Shown here: positions 1 through 11,714 of the stretch, piece by piece
How positions within the stretch are numbered: position 1 is the first letter of the stretch
Layout of the letters: every line of letters starts with the position of its first letter
Origin: Eudromia elegans
Lineage: Eukaryota > Chordata > Aves > Tinamiformes > Tinamidae
Direction of reading: 5' to 3'
DNA length: 64,000 bases
Assembly (NCBI GenBank): GCA_003342815.1
Contig: PTEX01000200.1
Span: 325,570-389,569, forward strand
Notes under the pieces: model-generated
Told to the model about the DNA's origin: nothing
Database searches by the model: none
What the model saw: only the letters and a program-made list of their open reading frames with translations
Program-made: the position numbers and the translations under genes

Positions 1-1814
1 TTTGTTAGCACTCAGTGAAAAATCTGTGCTGGGGCTAATTATTNAAGAATTACATTTCAGTCTATACAGCCATGGAAATGATGCCCTTTCTGATTTAAAT
101 TATTGGACAAGCTGCAATACATAGGCAGAAGAAATGGCCAGAAGGCTCCTTTACTGAGTTTTTCCATTGTACTGACAGAATTTGCACCTATTTGCAGAAG
201 TTTCTTGGAACTGATGCTTTACCATGCCTTGAAAACATAAATATTTCTGTTTAGAGTATTTTTCATCACATTTATTTCCGAAGCATGTGTTATTTTGAAC
301 TTGTTGTGACATTAACTCTTTAATAAAATGATTTTGACAAAAGAAAAGGCTTTTTATCCCCATTGGAGTGTTGCTGTGAGGTTGAACTGGTGTGTAACAA
401 GCATAAAAAGCATCTTTAAGAAGATAAAGTAAATGGCCAGTTTTTAAGCAGTTCCTAATATTGCATCTCACTGCCTCACAGTTTCTAAATAAGACAGTAA
501 GAGAGCTTAAACTCACTCAGTGCCCTCTTGCTTTCCCACTTACAATAAAGGGAAATAAAAAAGACATGGCAGCAGCCCATTGACATGACAAGTTCTGCAA
601 ATTTGTTTTAATGCACTGAATAATTGCAAAGCAAGTATTATAAAATTTGGCCTTCTTAATTTAGCTGATTTCCTTTTANATAGGTGCAGCTTTTTCACGT
701 TCAGCTCCTATCCCTGGTTAGTTTGTTTCTCATGGTCAGTTAGATAACTAAGTACCTGTCTTGGCAACCTCAAAATCACTATATAAAAACAGACAGTGAC
801 TGAACTGATCTGCTTCTCAAGCANGTCAGAATGTATTTTGAAGGCTGTACTGAGCAGAGTTAATCTGCATTTGATGGCTTTTTGTCCAACAAAGAACATA
901 TGTGCTATCTATCAGTGGAACGATGTGTTGGACTGACTGGTGTCCATATGGTTGGACCTTCAGCAAATCTCTTGCCAAAAGTGTAGTGTTCAAAACCCTG
1001 CTTAAGGTGCCACAGAGCCTGGAAATCTTAAGGTACCTCAATTTTTGCCAAAGAATTTCTTGAGATGCTTAACAGCCTCTTTTATATAGTGAGGAAAGCG
1101 CAGCCTGGTCTTTGCTAAGGGACCCAGTCGGGTCNCTAGCACTGAGGCCATTTGAATTTGTGCTGGTTGAGAAATGGAAGCTCTTGGAGATGTGGNTGCC
1201 TCAGTACCGACAGACAAAACGAATAATCCTTCCTCAGGATACCCTGTTGTTTGGTACTCCTTGTTCAAGAAGCCCTCGTCTGTGAAGCCTTCCTAACATG
1301 GATAACTTTGGGCATTCGGAGGGGACCGTGCACATGTCTGGTAGTAAATAAGGCATCTGCCANGTGGATGAAACTGGGAAGTAACCAGCATTAGCACTTG
1401 GCTGCATTTCTCCTTGCAACTGTTGGTAGCGCAGGATGTTTGCGTGACATCATCCTCGTCTCAACTGCCACCATCTACGCTGCAGAACCGTTGGGACCTC
1501 GAGGGACAGAGAGTCTGCTGGCGTTTCCAGCCCAGCTCGATCACCGCTGAAATCACTGAATAGATCCTTGCACCTGTACACAGGTCCCTACGGGCTCAGC
1601 TCGCTCTCGATTGTGTTTCTCTGTAGTTATTAAAACACGTGTGGACAATTCGCTTTAGCCTTTTTAGTAGCTAGAAGAAGCTCTGATAAAAGCAAAGATG
1701 AGACTATAATGACTTCAAAGCAGCTAATCAGCTGCTCTTTGAGACTGAAATATTTTTATGTTTTTTTCCTTAGGTCACATATTTACAGATTTTTAAAAAA
1801 GGAGAAGGGAGGGG

Positions 1815-1845
<31 letters not shown>

Positions 1846-2365
1846 TTTCCTCCCTTGATTTGGCCAGTTTAATCCCAAGCTAAATCACAGCTACAGGTAA
1901 GCATCACTCTGAATGTAATGCTGACTGACTCTGACTCTGCTTTTTAAGTAGAAAAATCGCTGAATGGTCATCCCCATTACACAAGCATAACCACAACTGC
2001 AGGTTATGCCCACATTACAGTATCAATTAGCTCATATTATGCATTAATTTCCTCCAANATGTGATTTTAAAAATAAAGTCAACTTTAAATTCTCAGCATT
2101 TAGCCTATGCATTTTTTCACTTTTAGTTAAAAAATATTAAAGAGAGNCAGTGGAGTGATTTGCATTGAAGAGCAGCAGTTGAAGGCCCTGAGGAGACATT
2201 TTGTCAAGTCTAAAACTGGAGCAAGAAAGCGAACACCCTGCAAGTACTAGGCATTTTTGAGGCACAAATCGGAATTTTTCAGGCCCAAATCGGAATTGCA
2301 AGGTTCGAAATAGGAATAGTTTGCTACCAGTAGTGACGTTACGGCAGGACCTGGGCTGCAGAGTG
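1..2365. other. Intergenic sequence left of the assembly gap
   Basis: No gene is recognised. The stretch is AT-rich, with a 29-base A homopolymer at 1815-1843 after a G-rich lead. An AATAAA near 322 sits in UTR-like sequence, but no linked gene is visible. Open frames on the minus strand at 1038-1419 look faintly protein-like but are broken (see findings). Confidence 0.6.
2255..2316. repeat. Diverged 21-bp tandem repeat, three units
   Basis: Units at 2255-2274, 2276-2295 and 2296-2316. The first two are ttttgaggcacaaatcggaa and ttttcaggcccaaatcggaa, 18 of 20 identical; the third is more diverged. Each unit alternates a T cluster and an A cluster separated by a GC-richer spacer. The array ends about 50 bases before the N run. 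Confidence 0.7.
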
Positions 2366-2680
2366 NNNNNNNNNNNNNNNNNNNNNNNNNNNNNNNNNNN
2401 NNNNNNNNNNNNNNNNNNNNNNNNNNNNNNNNNNNNNNNNNNNNNNNNNNNNNNNNNNNNNNNNNNNNNNNNNNNNNNNNNNNNNNNNNNNNNNNNNNNN
2501 NNNNNNNNNNNNNNNNNNNNNNNNNNNNNNNNNNNNNNNNNNNNNNNNNNNNNNNNNNNNNNNNNNNNNNNNNNNNNNNNNNNNNNNNNNNNNNNNNNNN
2601 NNNNNNNNNNNNNNNNNNNNNNNNNNNNNNNNNNNNNNNNNNNNNNNNNNNNNNNNNNNNNNNNNNNNNNNNNNNNNNNN
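2366..2680. other. Assembly gap (315 Ns)
   Basis: An uninterrupted run of N. Open reading frames computed across it are meaningless. Confidence 1.
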
Positions 2681-5600
2681 GAGGTGCCCGCCGGTCTGGC
2701 AGCGATCAGGAGGACGCGGCAGCTCGTCGTGCTGGTGAACCAGAGCGTGGCCGTTCTGCACAGCAAAATGTCCATCTTGCTTCCTGACCACCTGTGCGAT
2801 TTCCAGTTGTATATTCTTATTTTTTACTGGACTGTTTTAAAATTAAAAACCAGCTGCAGAACCCCTATGGCAGGAAAAAAAAACCCAGCGGTAATTGATG
2901 AACTGTCTTAATTGTGAAGTTTATTAAAGTTGATGGATGTGATTGATTTTGGTGAGTCTGGCTTTCTACAAATCTCAGNCCAACTGCTTCAGAGGAGTTG
3001 GAAGGTGCACCTCGGCACTGAACTGCTCGTGGAGAAAACTGACTGGAAACGTGGTTTTTTTCTGTTGTTTTTTCCTTGACCTTCTTTCATGATTGGGATT
3101 TCCTTCAAAGGCAGCAGGATGCACCTCACTGTGCCCTTTNGCTGTTCCCAGGCAGGATCATTGAACTAGATGATGCTGAAGGTCTTTTCCAACCATTAGG
3201 AATCTAGGAGTCTAGGTCTACATGGGCTCGGCAGTGATGAACTTAGGAGTAAGACATCTTTGCCAAAGCAGCCACCTGCCTTCTGCCCCCTGCTCTTCTC
3301 CTTTTTAAGTGAGTGTCCTTCAACATTAGGGCTGATGGATAATGCTGTTTTCGGGCCCCAATGCCCATCTGGTGTGTGGGAGCGCCGGCCTCCCTCTTTC
3401 TTTGCTGTAGCAACAGCTGCAAGTGGTCGTGTCTCAGTCATCGAGCCCATCGGTGGTGGCACAGACACAGAGGTGACTGGGCCTGGCTCAGGGCGGAAGG
3501 TGATGAACTTTCCACCAACCGTTTGCATGCCTAAAGCAGTGAATTGTGGGGGAGGTGTTTGAGGAGACGCTGAAGAAGCCCTGGCACCTGCCCTGGGGCC
3601 TCCACTGTGCCTCAGCCCAGCAGGGGGAGCGAGCAGCCCCACGTGGCACACGGGGGCACCACCAAGGCCTCAAGGTGACTGTGACCTGACCAGCGGCACC
3701 AACAGCCGCCGCCTGCCGGGTCTGCTCCGTGGGAGTAGCTGAAGGCCTGCGCACCGGGGCAGCGCCGGGATCCGAGCCTGGAGCCGTGAGGGCTATGTGG
3801 CATGGTGGGGGTCCTGGGGCTGAGCACCAGGAGCTGCCGCAGGGTCTGGGGGATCCTGGATGAGCAGCACTGAGAGGCAGCTGGTGGTTCCACTGTCCAT
3901 GCTTGTTGCCAAGAGGAGCTTCTTCCCAGGGACGTGGGGTGAGAGCTCCAGCACAAGGCAAAGCAAGTGNGATGGCTCCTCCTCTCAGAGCGGTTCCTCA
4001 AGACCGTTTTGAAGAGCAGCACCAAGACACTGAGAAAGGCCCAGCTGCCCTGTTGAGGTCCCTCCTCTTTCTCAAGCTCCNGNCACCATCTTCCCAGCAC
4101 GCAGTTGNTGCTTCCTCCAGCCTCCATCCGTTCTCTCNTGCCCTGGAGGGGCTGCAATGGCCAGCAAGGCCCTGCTGCACTGCAAGGGCTGTCTGCAGGA
4201 GCTGAGCCTCCACCCCAGCAAGCCAGGACNGCCAAGGACTCTGCTCCTTCCCGGGCTTTAAAGCTATGGGGGTAGAANCTGAGCCCCCACTGCAGCCTGG
4301 GCAAGCCGGCGCGCCTGGAGCTCACTGCAACCTCCCAAGCGCGCTGCCTGCTTTCTCAGTGTGTGCTCTGTGCAAACGCCCTGTGTGTAAATAAGCTACC
4401 ATATGGGAAGGCAGGAAGCAGAGCAACCACAGAGCTTGCCAACAGGCAAATAGCAGAGCGCTTGCCTCGGCTGAGAGGCAGAAATGCNGAGACGGTCTAG
4501 CAGCGCGCTGCCGGAGTGGGTACCGACGAGCTGCTGCTCGCCGCTGGGACTGCCAGCCTTGCCTTCTGCGTTTGATCAGTGTGAAGGGCCCAGTTAAGAT
4601 GCCCAATAGCGAAGGAGCCNAATGACACTGGCAAGGAACTTGTGCTGGGTTTGGATTCCTACACGCACAGACTCCAGATGCCCAGGAGCTAGGGAACACG
4701 GAGCCTTACTGCTAGTTAGTCCCTCTGGCTACAAAATACTGTGAAGAAGCCNGGGCATCAGCCCTGCACTAAAGACATTGCTCTCCGACTCGGCTTCCTC
4801 GCAGCTCTTGCTGGACAGTGACCAAGGGCACGGCAGCCNAACAGGCCCTGCAGGTTCAGCAAGTTCTGACCTCAGGCACCATCGGCCCCCCCATCTGCAC
4901 AGTGGTCAACCAGAACATTAACCAGGTGTTTATTAACAGTGTTCTAAGCAGGAAAAATGACTTTTCCGGTCACTTATTAATTGTAAACTCATATAGCCTT
5001 GCCTACAGCAGGGCTGTGGCTGCCTTGGAAGCCCACCTGGAAGCAAGGAGGGAGCCGGGCACGGGGCCCATCGGGAGCATCGCCCCTAGCCCCAGTCTGC
5101 GGTATGGAGAGTGTGCCGGGTCTGACCGCGTCATTAACCTGAAGTGGAAAGGGGGGATTTTGGCAAGAAAAAAAGAAAGGCAGGAGAAAGGAGCAGCCTG
5201 CTGTGCTTGGGGGTGAAAGGCTGGCTCGCTTTACTGGGCAGCTATTGGAGCTAGTTGCTTTTGGAACTGTAGCAGGGTAATGAATACAGGAGAAGAAGAA
5301 CAGCTGATAAGGGATTTAAGAAGTGACCGCAGACTAAAGCAAGCGGTCAATTCTGCCAGCCTTCTCTTTAAGCAGAAGTCTTTCCTCCAGCCCAAAAGAG
5401 GATGGAGAGGGTGCTGCTCTTATTTTGGACTACCATAGCTGGTAGGAAAGGCTCTGGGATGGTGCTGGAAGCCCTGTGTTTCATGGACAGGCTGGAAAGA
5501 AACAAACNGAAGGCCCCGCTGAGCACGGGCGTCCGCAGCCTGTTGGCACCGGGGCAGGCGGGAAGGGCGTGCAGGACACGGGCCTGTGGCTCCACGAGCA

Positions 5601-5840
5601 GGAGCAGAGGGGAAAGCCAAAGCCCAGGGCAACTTCACTCCAGCGCCATCCTCAGAATAAACTCTCTGCACATGAGAAAACAGAAATTAGACCACAGGCC
5701 ACTGACCCAACTGCTTTGCTACCATAGCTGCTGCTTCTCCTGTCAGCCCTTCGAAGGCACCCGAGTTTCACCACGCCACATTTTGCCGACACCAGGCGAT
5801 AGCCCGAGCGTGGCAGGGCTGTAGCTTAGCTTGGGAGAAT
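2681..5840. other. GC-rich intergenic sequence, no gene recognised
   Basis: Markedly GC-richer than the rest of the window, with many overlapping open frames on both strands in the parts at about 3200-4700 and 4800-5820, as expected from stop-codon scarcity in GC-rich DNA. None shows a family motif, consistent splice sites or a conserved start. Apart from the CR1 tail near 3.2 kb I see nothing definite. Confidence 0.55.
3152..3222 (+). mobile_element. CR1 retrotransposon 3' tail, severely truncated
   Basis: Contains ttgaactagatgatgctgaa and ggtcttttccaacc, followed by a degraded 8-bp terminal repeat (aatctagg agtctagg). This matches the CR1 3' end as known from avian genomes (TTGGACTAGATGATCT...CCTTCCAACC, then ATTCTATG-like repeats). 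Only about 70 bases remain, so it is a dead 5'-truncated insertion. Confidence 0.8.
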
Positions 5841-5935
5841 GATGCTTACAGGAAGCCCTGACTCTGGAAGCCCTTCCGTCTGTCTGTCCTTCCCCCCCGC
5901 CTCCCTTCCTTGCCGAGGGGTTTTGCTTTCCTTTT

Positions 5936-5958
5936 GCGAGCGAGCGAGCGAGCGAGCG
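5936..5958. repeat. (GCGA)n microsatellite
   Basis: About 5.75 perfect copies of a 4-base unit inside the CpG island. Confidence 0.9.
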
Positions 5959-6004
5959 GTTCTCGTCTCTTTGGGGGTGAAGTCGTTCCGGGCTTCCCTG
6001 GCCT

Positions 6005-6022
6005 TGCTGCTGCTGCTGCTGC
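6005..6022. repeat. (TGC)n / (CTG)n microsatellite
   Basis: Six tandem triplets. Read on the plus strand in one frame they produce a Leu run, and on the minus strand a Gln run. These explain the low-complexity peptides predicted here. Confidence 0.9.
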
Positions 6023-7450
6023 TCTGCAGGGGCTGGGGAGCCCCCGGAGCGCGGCCGGCCCGCGGCTCGCAGCAGAGGCCCAGGGACCGCGGCCAAAATA
6101 ACGAAAACAGGAAAAACCTTCAGAAGCGCCCGCGGAGCGCTGGGGAGAGGCTGTAGAGACGGCCTTGAGGCCACCCCGCCTCCGAGTTTTAGCAGCCTGT
6201 TCTGATCATTAAATTAAATTGAAAAAGAACAAGAATCCATAATAGTTCATGTTGGTACTTGAGATTTGGAGACGCATTTTGCACCCTCGGTCCTTGGGTT
6301 TTTATAATGAGCAGTACTGCTTGCTTGCAGGTTTTTGGGGTCATCCTCCCATCTACAAGCCCATGAAGTAGCGAATGGGGGGGCTTAATTGATGCTGAAG
6401 TACATAATGTTGTTTTCTTGGATGGTTGTTATTGCAGAGGGAGAAAAACAAAAAAAGGAAAGTGTTTTAGAGACAGGAAAATGCTTTCAAAGTAAGTCCC
6501 TGTGTTCCGTAGCTTTGCCAAGACAAAATGAGGTCCTTTCCACAGCAAGGACCACCAGAACAAGCTAGGCTTAGCCCAGTGTCCACGCTGCCAGCACCAC
6601 CACCAAATCCCCATCTCGATTAAGCGGCTGGAGCTGCTGGAGCAGGGGCAGGCGGCCTCCGTGACGGGCGCTTGGGGAACGCGGGTCCCGGGGGCCGCAG
6701 GGCCTGGGGGCTGGAGACCCCTGGTCCTTCTCGGCTCTTCCAGCTCCAGCCCTTCTGTGACCTCACGGCTCCGGCCCTGCTGGTGGTTTGCTCCTGCGGG
6801 CGAGACGCAGCTCCCCGCTAGCAGGCCGGGAGCTCCNTGCTGCGAAGCGCCCAGCCTGGCTCATCCCGCCCGCGGGCTGCTGGGGAGATAGATAGGAGCC
6901 ACGTGACCCCGTGGGGTAACAGCGTCGCTGCCCGCGGCAGGACGGCGCCGTGAGGAGCACATCAGCCTGGGCACGGCAGGGGAGGGAGCCCGTGACCGTG
7001 AGCGAATGGGGACGGACTGCAAGAATCCAATGGGATGTGGCCCTGGAGAGAAAAGGAGGCCCAGGGGTGCTGTTGATGTTTAAGGGTCATCTCATCCAGG
7101 ATCACGAGCGGAAAACCAAGCCAAGGAGGCAGGAGGCCCGCGTGGGTGGCAGGGAGCCCCTGACCGCACGGAGAGCCCCCGCTGCGCAGCCCCTCCTGGG
7201 CATCCCTCCCCGGCCCTCGCACACACGGCACTGCCCCTGCAGCGAACGCGGGGAACCCCGACGCGAGCAGCCCCCGTCCCAGCACACCCTTACTGTTTGC
7301 TTTACGACAGACTGCAAACGTGCCGCCTGTGGAAGCAGGCAGGCTGGAGTGCAGACGGCCGCCTTCCNTAGAAACCTGAGCCGGGCAGGAATTCACAGCT
7401 GGACCTGGAGCCTCCATCCCGCAAGCCATGACCCCCTGCCACATTGTCAC

Positions 7451-10400
7451 CAAAATGGTGCCACTTCCCCCAGCTTTTTGGGAGGAGGGACTTTAGAACA
7501 GGGTCTCATCTGGTGACCTTCCTATGGAGTGAGGCACCTGATTGACTCAGGATTTTATGAAACTGTCATGTTGAAGCTTCTACAATTTACCTGCAGTTTT
7601 AAATAAGGGATGGGGAGGGAAGAGGTTTACTCTGATGCACCCAAATCCTGAACAAGTTGATGTGGTGTCAGTCCATTTTGTTTACTATATTTTAAGCTTT
7701 ATCAGTTTATTCTATTAGCCACACGCAATAGCAAAGTGTTTAATGGAAATGTGCACAACTGGCAAACAACCCTCTCCTTACCCTTCATCAACAAAAAACC
7801 ACTGTGGCCCAGCAGAGCCTCCTTATGCGGTAACCAGCAGAGGTGAACAGGCTTCCACCACCACATGCATTACATGCAGGGGCACAAGGCAATATATGGA
7901 CACTACAAACGGCCTGAGTGGCAGAAGGAGTGACACACTTGCACACTTCCAAGTCTAAGCTGAAACTTCCAAGTTTATTCCCCTGTGGAGCGTAAAGGCA
8001 TCCACGTCCTTCCTCGGCCGAAGTGCACCCTGTACAAATGCGACAGTCTGTGACTGTTCTATGGCTTAGAGAAAGGAATACCCCTCAAGGGCGCGCGTGC
8101 AAGTCTACCCTCCAGACCGGTGCAGCCCGGGGCTAGGCCACCTTTGTGCCACCAAAGCACGGGAGGTGAAATTCCTACTCCAGCCTTTCCTCTGGGAGTT
8201 TACACGTTCCCCTCCAGAACAGGGCCAAACCAGAAACTCCTGCCTGGAGGGAGGCAGGTCTCCCAGTCCCGACCTCTCAGAGCAGCAAAACTTGCTCCTT
8301 GGCACTTCCATAGAGTAAACACCACTCACTCACACTCACCCACTTTCATTTCAGGCACAAACAAATCACTGAAGCAGCGTCAGGCACTTGTTCTGCTGTT
8401 CAAAGTTCAATATCTTACGGCAAAATCTTACTTTTCTTTTTCTCAAGTTCTTCCTTCCTGATGCAGTATGCCCAAAGAGCTCACCAACCGCATGGAAAGG
8501 AAAGCTGTTCTCCCTGAGAAACCTCTGCAGCCTAAAGAGTGAGCAGGACTAGAAATGCTATCCTCTAAATCAAAGTCAGAGAGGAGTAAATGCACCGCTT
8601 GGACATTTGACGAGAAACTTGAACAGAAGCCTCACTGCTTCCAGCTCTTGCTGAAGAGGAACCTCTTTCTCCAGGTAACTCGCAGAACTCGCCTTAGGCC
8701 TCATCCCCTTCAGTAACCACACCTGGAATTAGTTAGCACGACTGCTATTCCTAGCAGTCCGATTGACACACATTCTTCATTAACAAACTCTGCCTCTAAT
8801 TCCAGAAAAAGCTACACACCTTCCTATCTCCCAGGCCTTCAGCCGCGCTGCAACTTCCAGGCTACAGCTCAAGGCAGCCGATTTTAAAATCAGAGTTTGT
8901 TAAAACCCAAGATAAAGCTTTAAGTTCTCCTTTAAAAGGGACCGTCTCCTCTCAGCTTGATCTGCTTGCTCGCTTGCTTTCTTGTTGCCAGTGGAATGAG
9001 CAGTGTCGTTTGCACGTTCCCTCACCTCCCGTAAGGTCTTTGCTGAGCTGAGCACATGCCCTACCTTCTTGATCAACATTTTCCTACTAGCCCTACTTGA
9101 GTAATAGGTTATTTCTGGGACCCACTGCACTGCCAAAGGGCATCGCCTACTCAATCCTTGCCACTAAAGAGGTGACAAAAATCAAAGTCGCTGAAAAGCT
9201 CCTCAACCACCTCTGCTTTACAGAATGCTTCACTTAAGTGTGACTCAAACCATAATTTTCTAAAAGCAGAAATATATCTTCAAAGAAATATTCCAGACAG
9301 CCAAAAATAAAGTGTTAATTCTCCATGTTAAAAATATTACAGTCGTCTACTTTTTACTGATACAAGTATACTTGAGTTAAAAAATACCTCAGCAGAGTCA
9401 GAGCCTGAAATCTAGAAAGCCCAACGACCCATGAGCTCGCAACCCCTGTGAGAGCTTTGCAGCTGGATTCCCCAGTCTAAGCAGCAGAGGCATTGCAACT
9501 TGCGGATGCTTCTTCCTAAATCCTCTGCAAAAACACCTCGCGTCAAAAATGCCAGTGCTTGGAAACCCACCTTTCCAAGCTGGACCCAGTACCACACTAA
9601 CTTTATTGCCCTAGTAAGTCCAAATTCTAAGTCTAATAATGAAATAGATCCAAAGCACAGCAATTTAGCTAGCTTCACTTTTTATCGACTTGAGCTTAGT
9701 ATTGTACATCTGCTACACTCAAGTAGATCATTACAAACTATTTCCTGTGTAGGTATTTACTAACTGGAATCAAACCAGCTCGTCAGTTGTTCTATTAAAC
9801 ACACGGAGCTCACACAAAATGCTGCTGTATATTTTTTTCCAGTGCCTCACTCATTCCTATAGCTCTTCCCTGAACTTTCTCCAACATTTTGCAGTATCAC
9901 TTGAACTAGATAATTTTCCGGGACCGGTTACACTAATGCCAAATAGACACATTTTAACTACATGATGGATGCTCCATGGATGACTTCCTTTAGCTAAGCA
10001 CCACACTGTGAAGAGCTGTACACGTACAGGCAATTAATGAGTGTACTGTTGAGTTTTCACTCATTTCTTCCTTGGATTTAGGTCCTGGAAACCCATTGCA
10101 GGAACTACAGTCATTTCCTCCCAGTTGTGTAGCTTCAGATTTGAGCTTGCATGGCTCCATCTTGCAGAGCAAACCAGGCTGTTCTACAGCAGTGACTGAC
10201 GTACACTTTTGCTAACCTTTCGTCATCTTCATGCAGCTTGGGTTTTACTTGAGGTACCATTTGACAGTCTCAATCCGTTCTGATGGAGTGAGGCCAAGAG
10301 CCAGTCCGCAAGCCTCCACAGCCTTCGCTTGCAACTGATGCCCTCTCAGCCAGCGTCTCTAATCTACTCAATTCCTTATGTTTATTTTTGTATTATTTCA

Positions 10401-11663
10401 GGCTTAGGTTTCAGGCTTAGGTTTAAATAGTGTGAGATAGGAAGGTTCTACCCGTGGGCCAATATCTGGCCCTTGAGCTGTTGTGTCAGCAAACCCCATG
10501 TCATTTCCCTGAGAGCTCCCTGCTCCTAGACCAAGCCGCTCACTCTGTTCCCGCCTGCCCCCACGTAGGTGGCCCAGGGGGTCTCCTCAGAGCGCCCTCC
10601 AGGTCCCCAGGCCATTTCCACAGCTGGGGCCCACGGAAAGTGCCACTGAAAGGGGCTGATGTGGCCAGAGCCTCGCTTGCCATGGATGGCAAAAACCTGA
10701 GCTGTGGCACAAGTCACATCACATCTTCTGGGGATGAACTACAGGCTCCCGTAACCTTCTTGGGAAGAGAACGTCCTACCACACAAGCAGAGATTGAAAC
10801 TGCTGCAGCCAAATCCAGCTTGAGGACAACACAGCCACAAATCTTCCTAGTAAGCCACGTAAACCTACAAGGGGATGACTGACCCCAAGACGGTGCTGAC
10901 TCAAGCCCAGCAAGCACTTTCTTTTATGAGCATGTTCTTATGGTACTACATCTCTGTAGCTCCAGACTTTCAGTACTGGAGTTTCAGTTAATGTCTTGAA
11001 CACAGTCACAGAGGAAACTTATCTTTGGGATCCTCAAAACCTAATTTTCCATGTAGTTATGATAAGCATTAAACCCTTCTCTCCAAATACTGCAACAGTG
11101 CTCTTCAGTAAACACTGATTTTGAAGGATTTACATGTATTTAATTCTTCTTCATTCTTCCTCCCCACCCTTTCTGCACAGTATTATTTTGCAAGGCAAAT
11201 AACAATCATTTGAATCTCATGAAACAGCATACAGCCAAGACCGTCAGTACATTTATACCACATCCTTTACGGTTTTCATTCAGTTTCCCATAGTGAAACA
11301 TCTAATGGCTTTCATAATTCTGAACAAATAATGCTGATATCGGGCATACCACAACCACAGCAATGGGTAGGCATTTGCCAATAACGTTAACTTTTTTTTC
11401 CATTTTCTGAAGTGAGAAAGTATGCAGAAATAACCTCTTTTTAGTATGGTTTAGATTTTAGCTTGTTTGGCAATTTTTCCTCCCTAGAATATGGTGTTTT
11501 GAAAAAAATCTTAGATTATCTCAGTTAAGGAGACACATCCATAAAGATATATGGTTACCATTATCTTAAGATGTAAATTTGGAACAATATTAAACTTTAA
11601 TCACATTCTATGGTGTTTCATACATTTTCCAAAACAAATATATGAACCATTGCTTTTGTGTCT
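7451..11663. other. Intergenic sequence downstream of GLCCI1
   Basis: No coding signal recognised on either strand. One perfect 13-base tandem duplication (tttcaggcttagg, 10396-10408 and 10409-10421) is present. The gene expected next in amniote synteny, ICA1 in tail-to-tail orientation, shows no exon here, so its 3' end probably lies left of the window. Confidence 0.6.
10396..10421. repeat. Perfect 13-bp tandem duplication
   Basis: Two abutting identical copies of tttcaggcttagg, with the start of a third (ttt). Confidence 0.9.
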
Positions 11664-11714
11664 CCCCCCCCGCCCCTCACCACCATTTTTTTCTTTTTAC
11701 TAATAATTTTTATT
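11664..11714 (-). terminator. GLCCI1: Probable GLCCI1 poly(A) signal and downstream G-rich element
   Basis: In minus-strand sense an AATAAA at 11709-11714 is followed about 25 bases later by ggtggtgaggggcggggg (11664-11684 region). A canonical hexamer plus a close G/GU-rich element is the standard vertebrate cleavage arrangement. Cleavage is predicted at roughly 11686-11699. The run of eight Gs could also pause polymerase (inference). Confidence 0.65.

Larger units (their letters stand above)
5870..7450. promoter_or_regulatory. CpG-rich block, orphan CpG island
   Basis: CpG-dense sequence in two lobes, about 5870-6175 and 6620-7450, with an AT-richer stretch between. The first lobe carries a (GCGA)n run and a (GCT)n run, followed by gcgcggccggcccgcggctc. 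CpG islands of this kind usually mark promoters in amniotes, but GLCCI1 ends 4 kb away and no first exon is recognisable. It could be the promoter of an unannotated transcript, an enhancer CpG island, or simply local GC-rich DNA. Confidence 0.45.

Noticed and set aside
2137-2911. Three long open frames spanning the N run
   Set aside because: They are open only because Ns contain no stop codons.
3196-4325. Several 100-237 codon frames on both strands
   Set aside because: They overlap in GC-rich sequence, contain unresolved bases and show no family features. They are typical non-coding open frames.
1-11660. ICA1 exons expected from conserved synteny next to GLCCI1
   Set aside because: I looked on the plus strand for the C-terminal ICA1 sequence with matching splice sites and saw none. 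It is probably left of the window.
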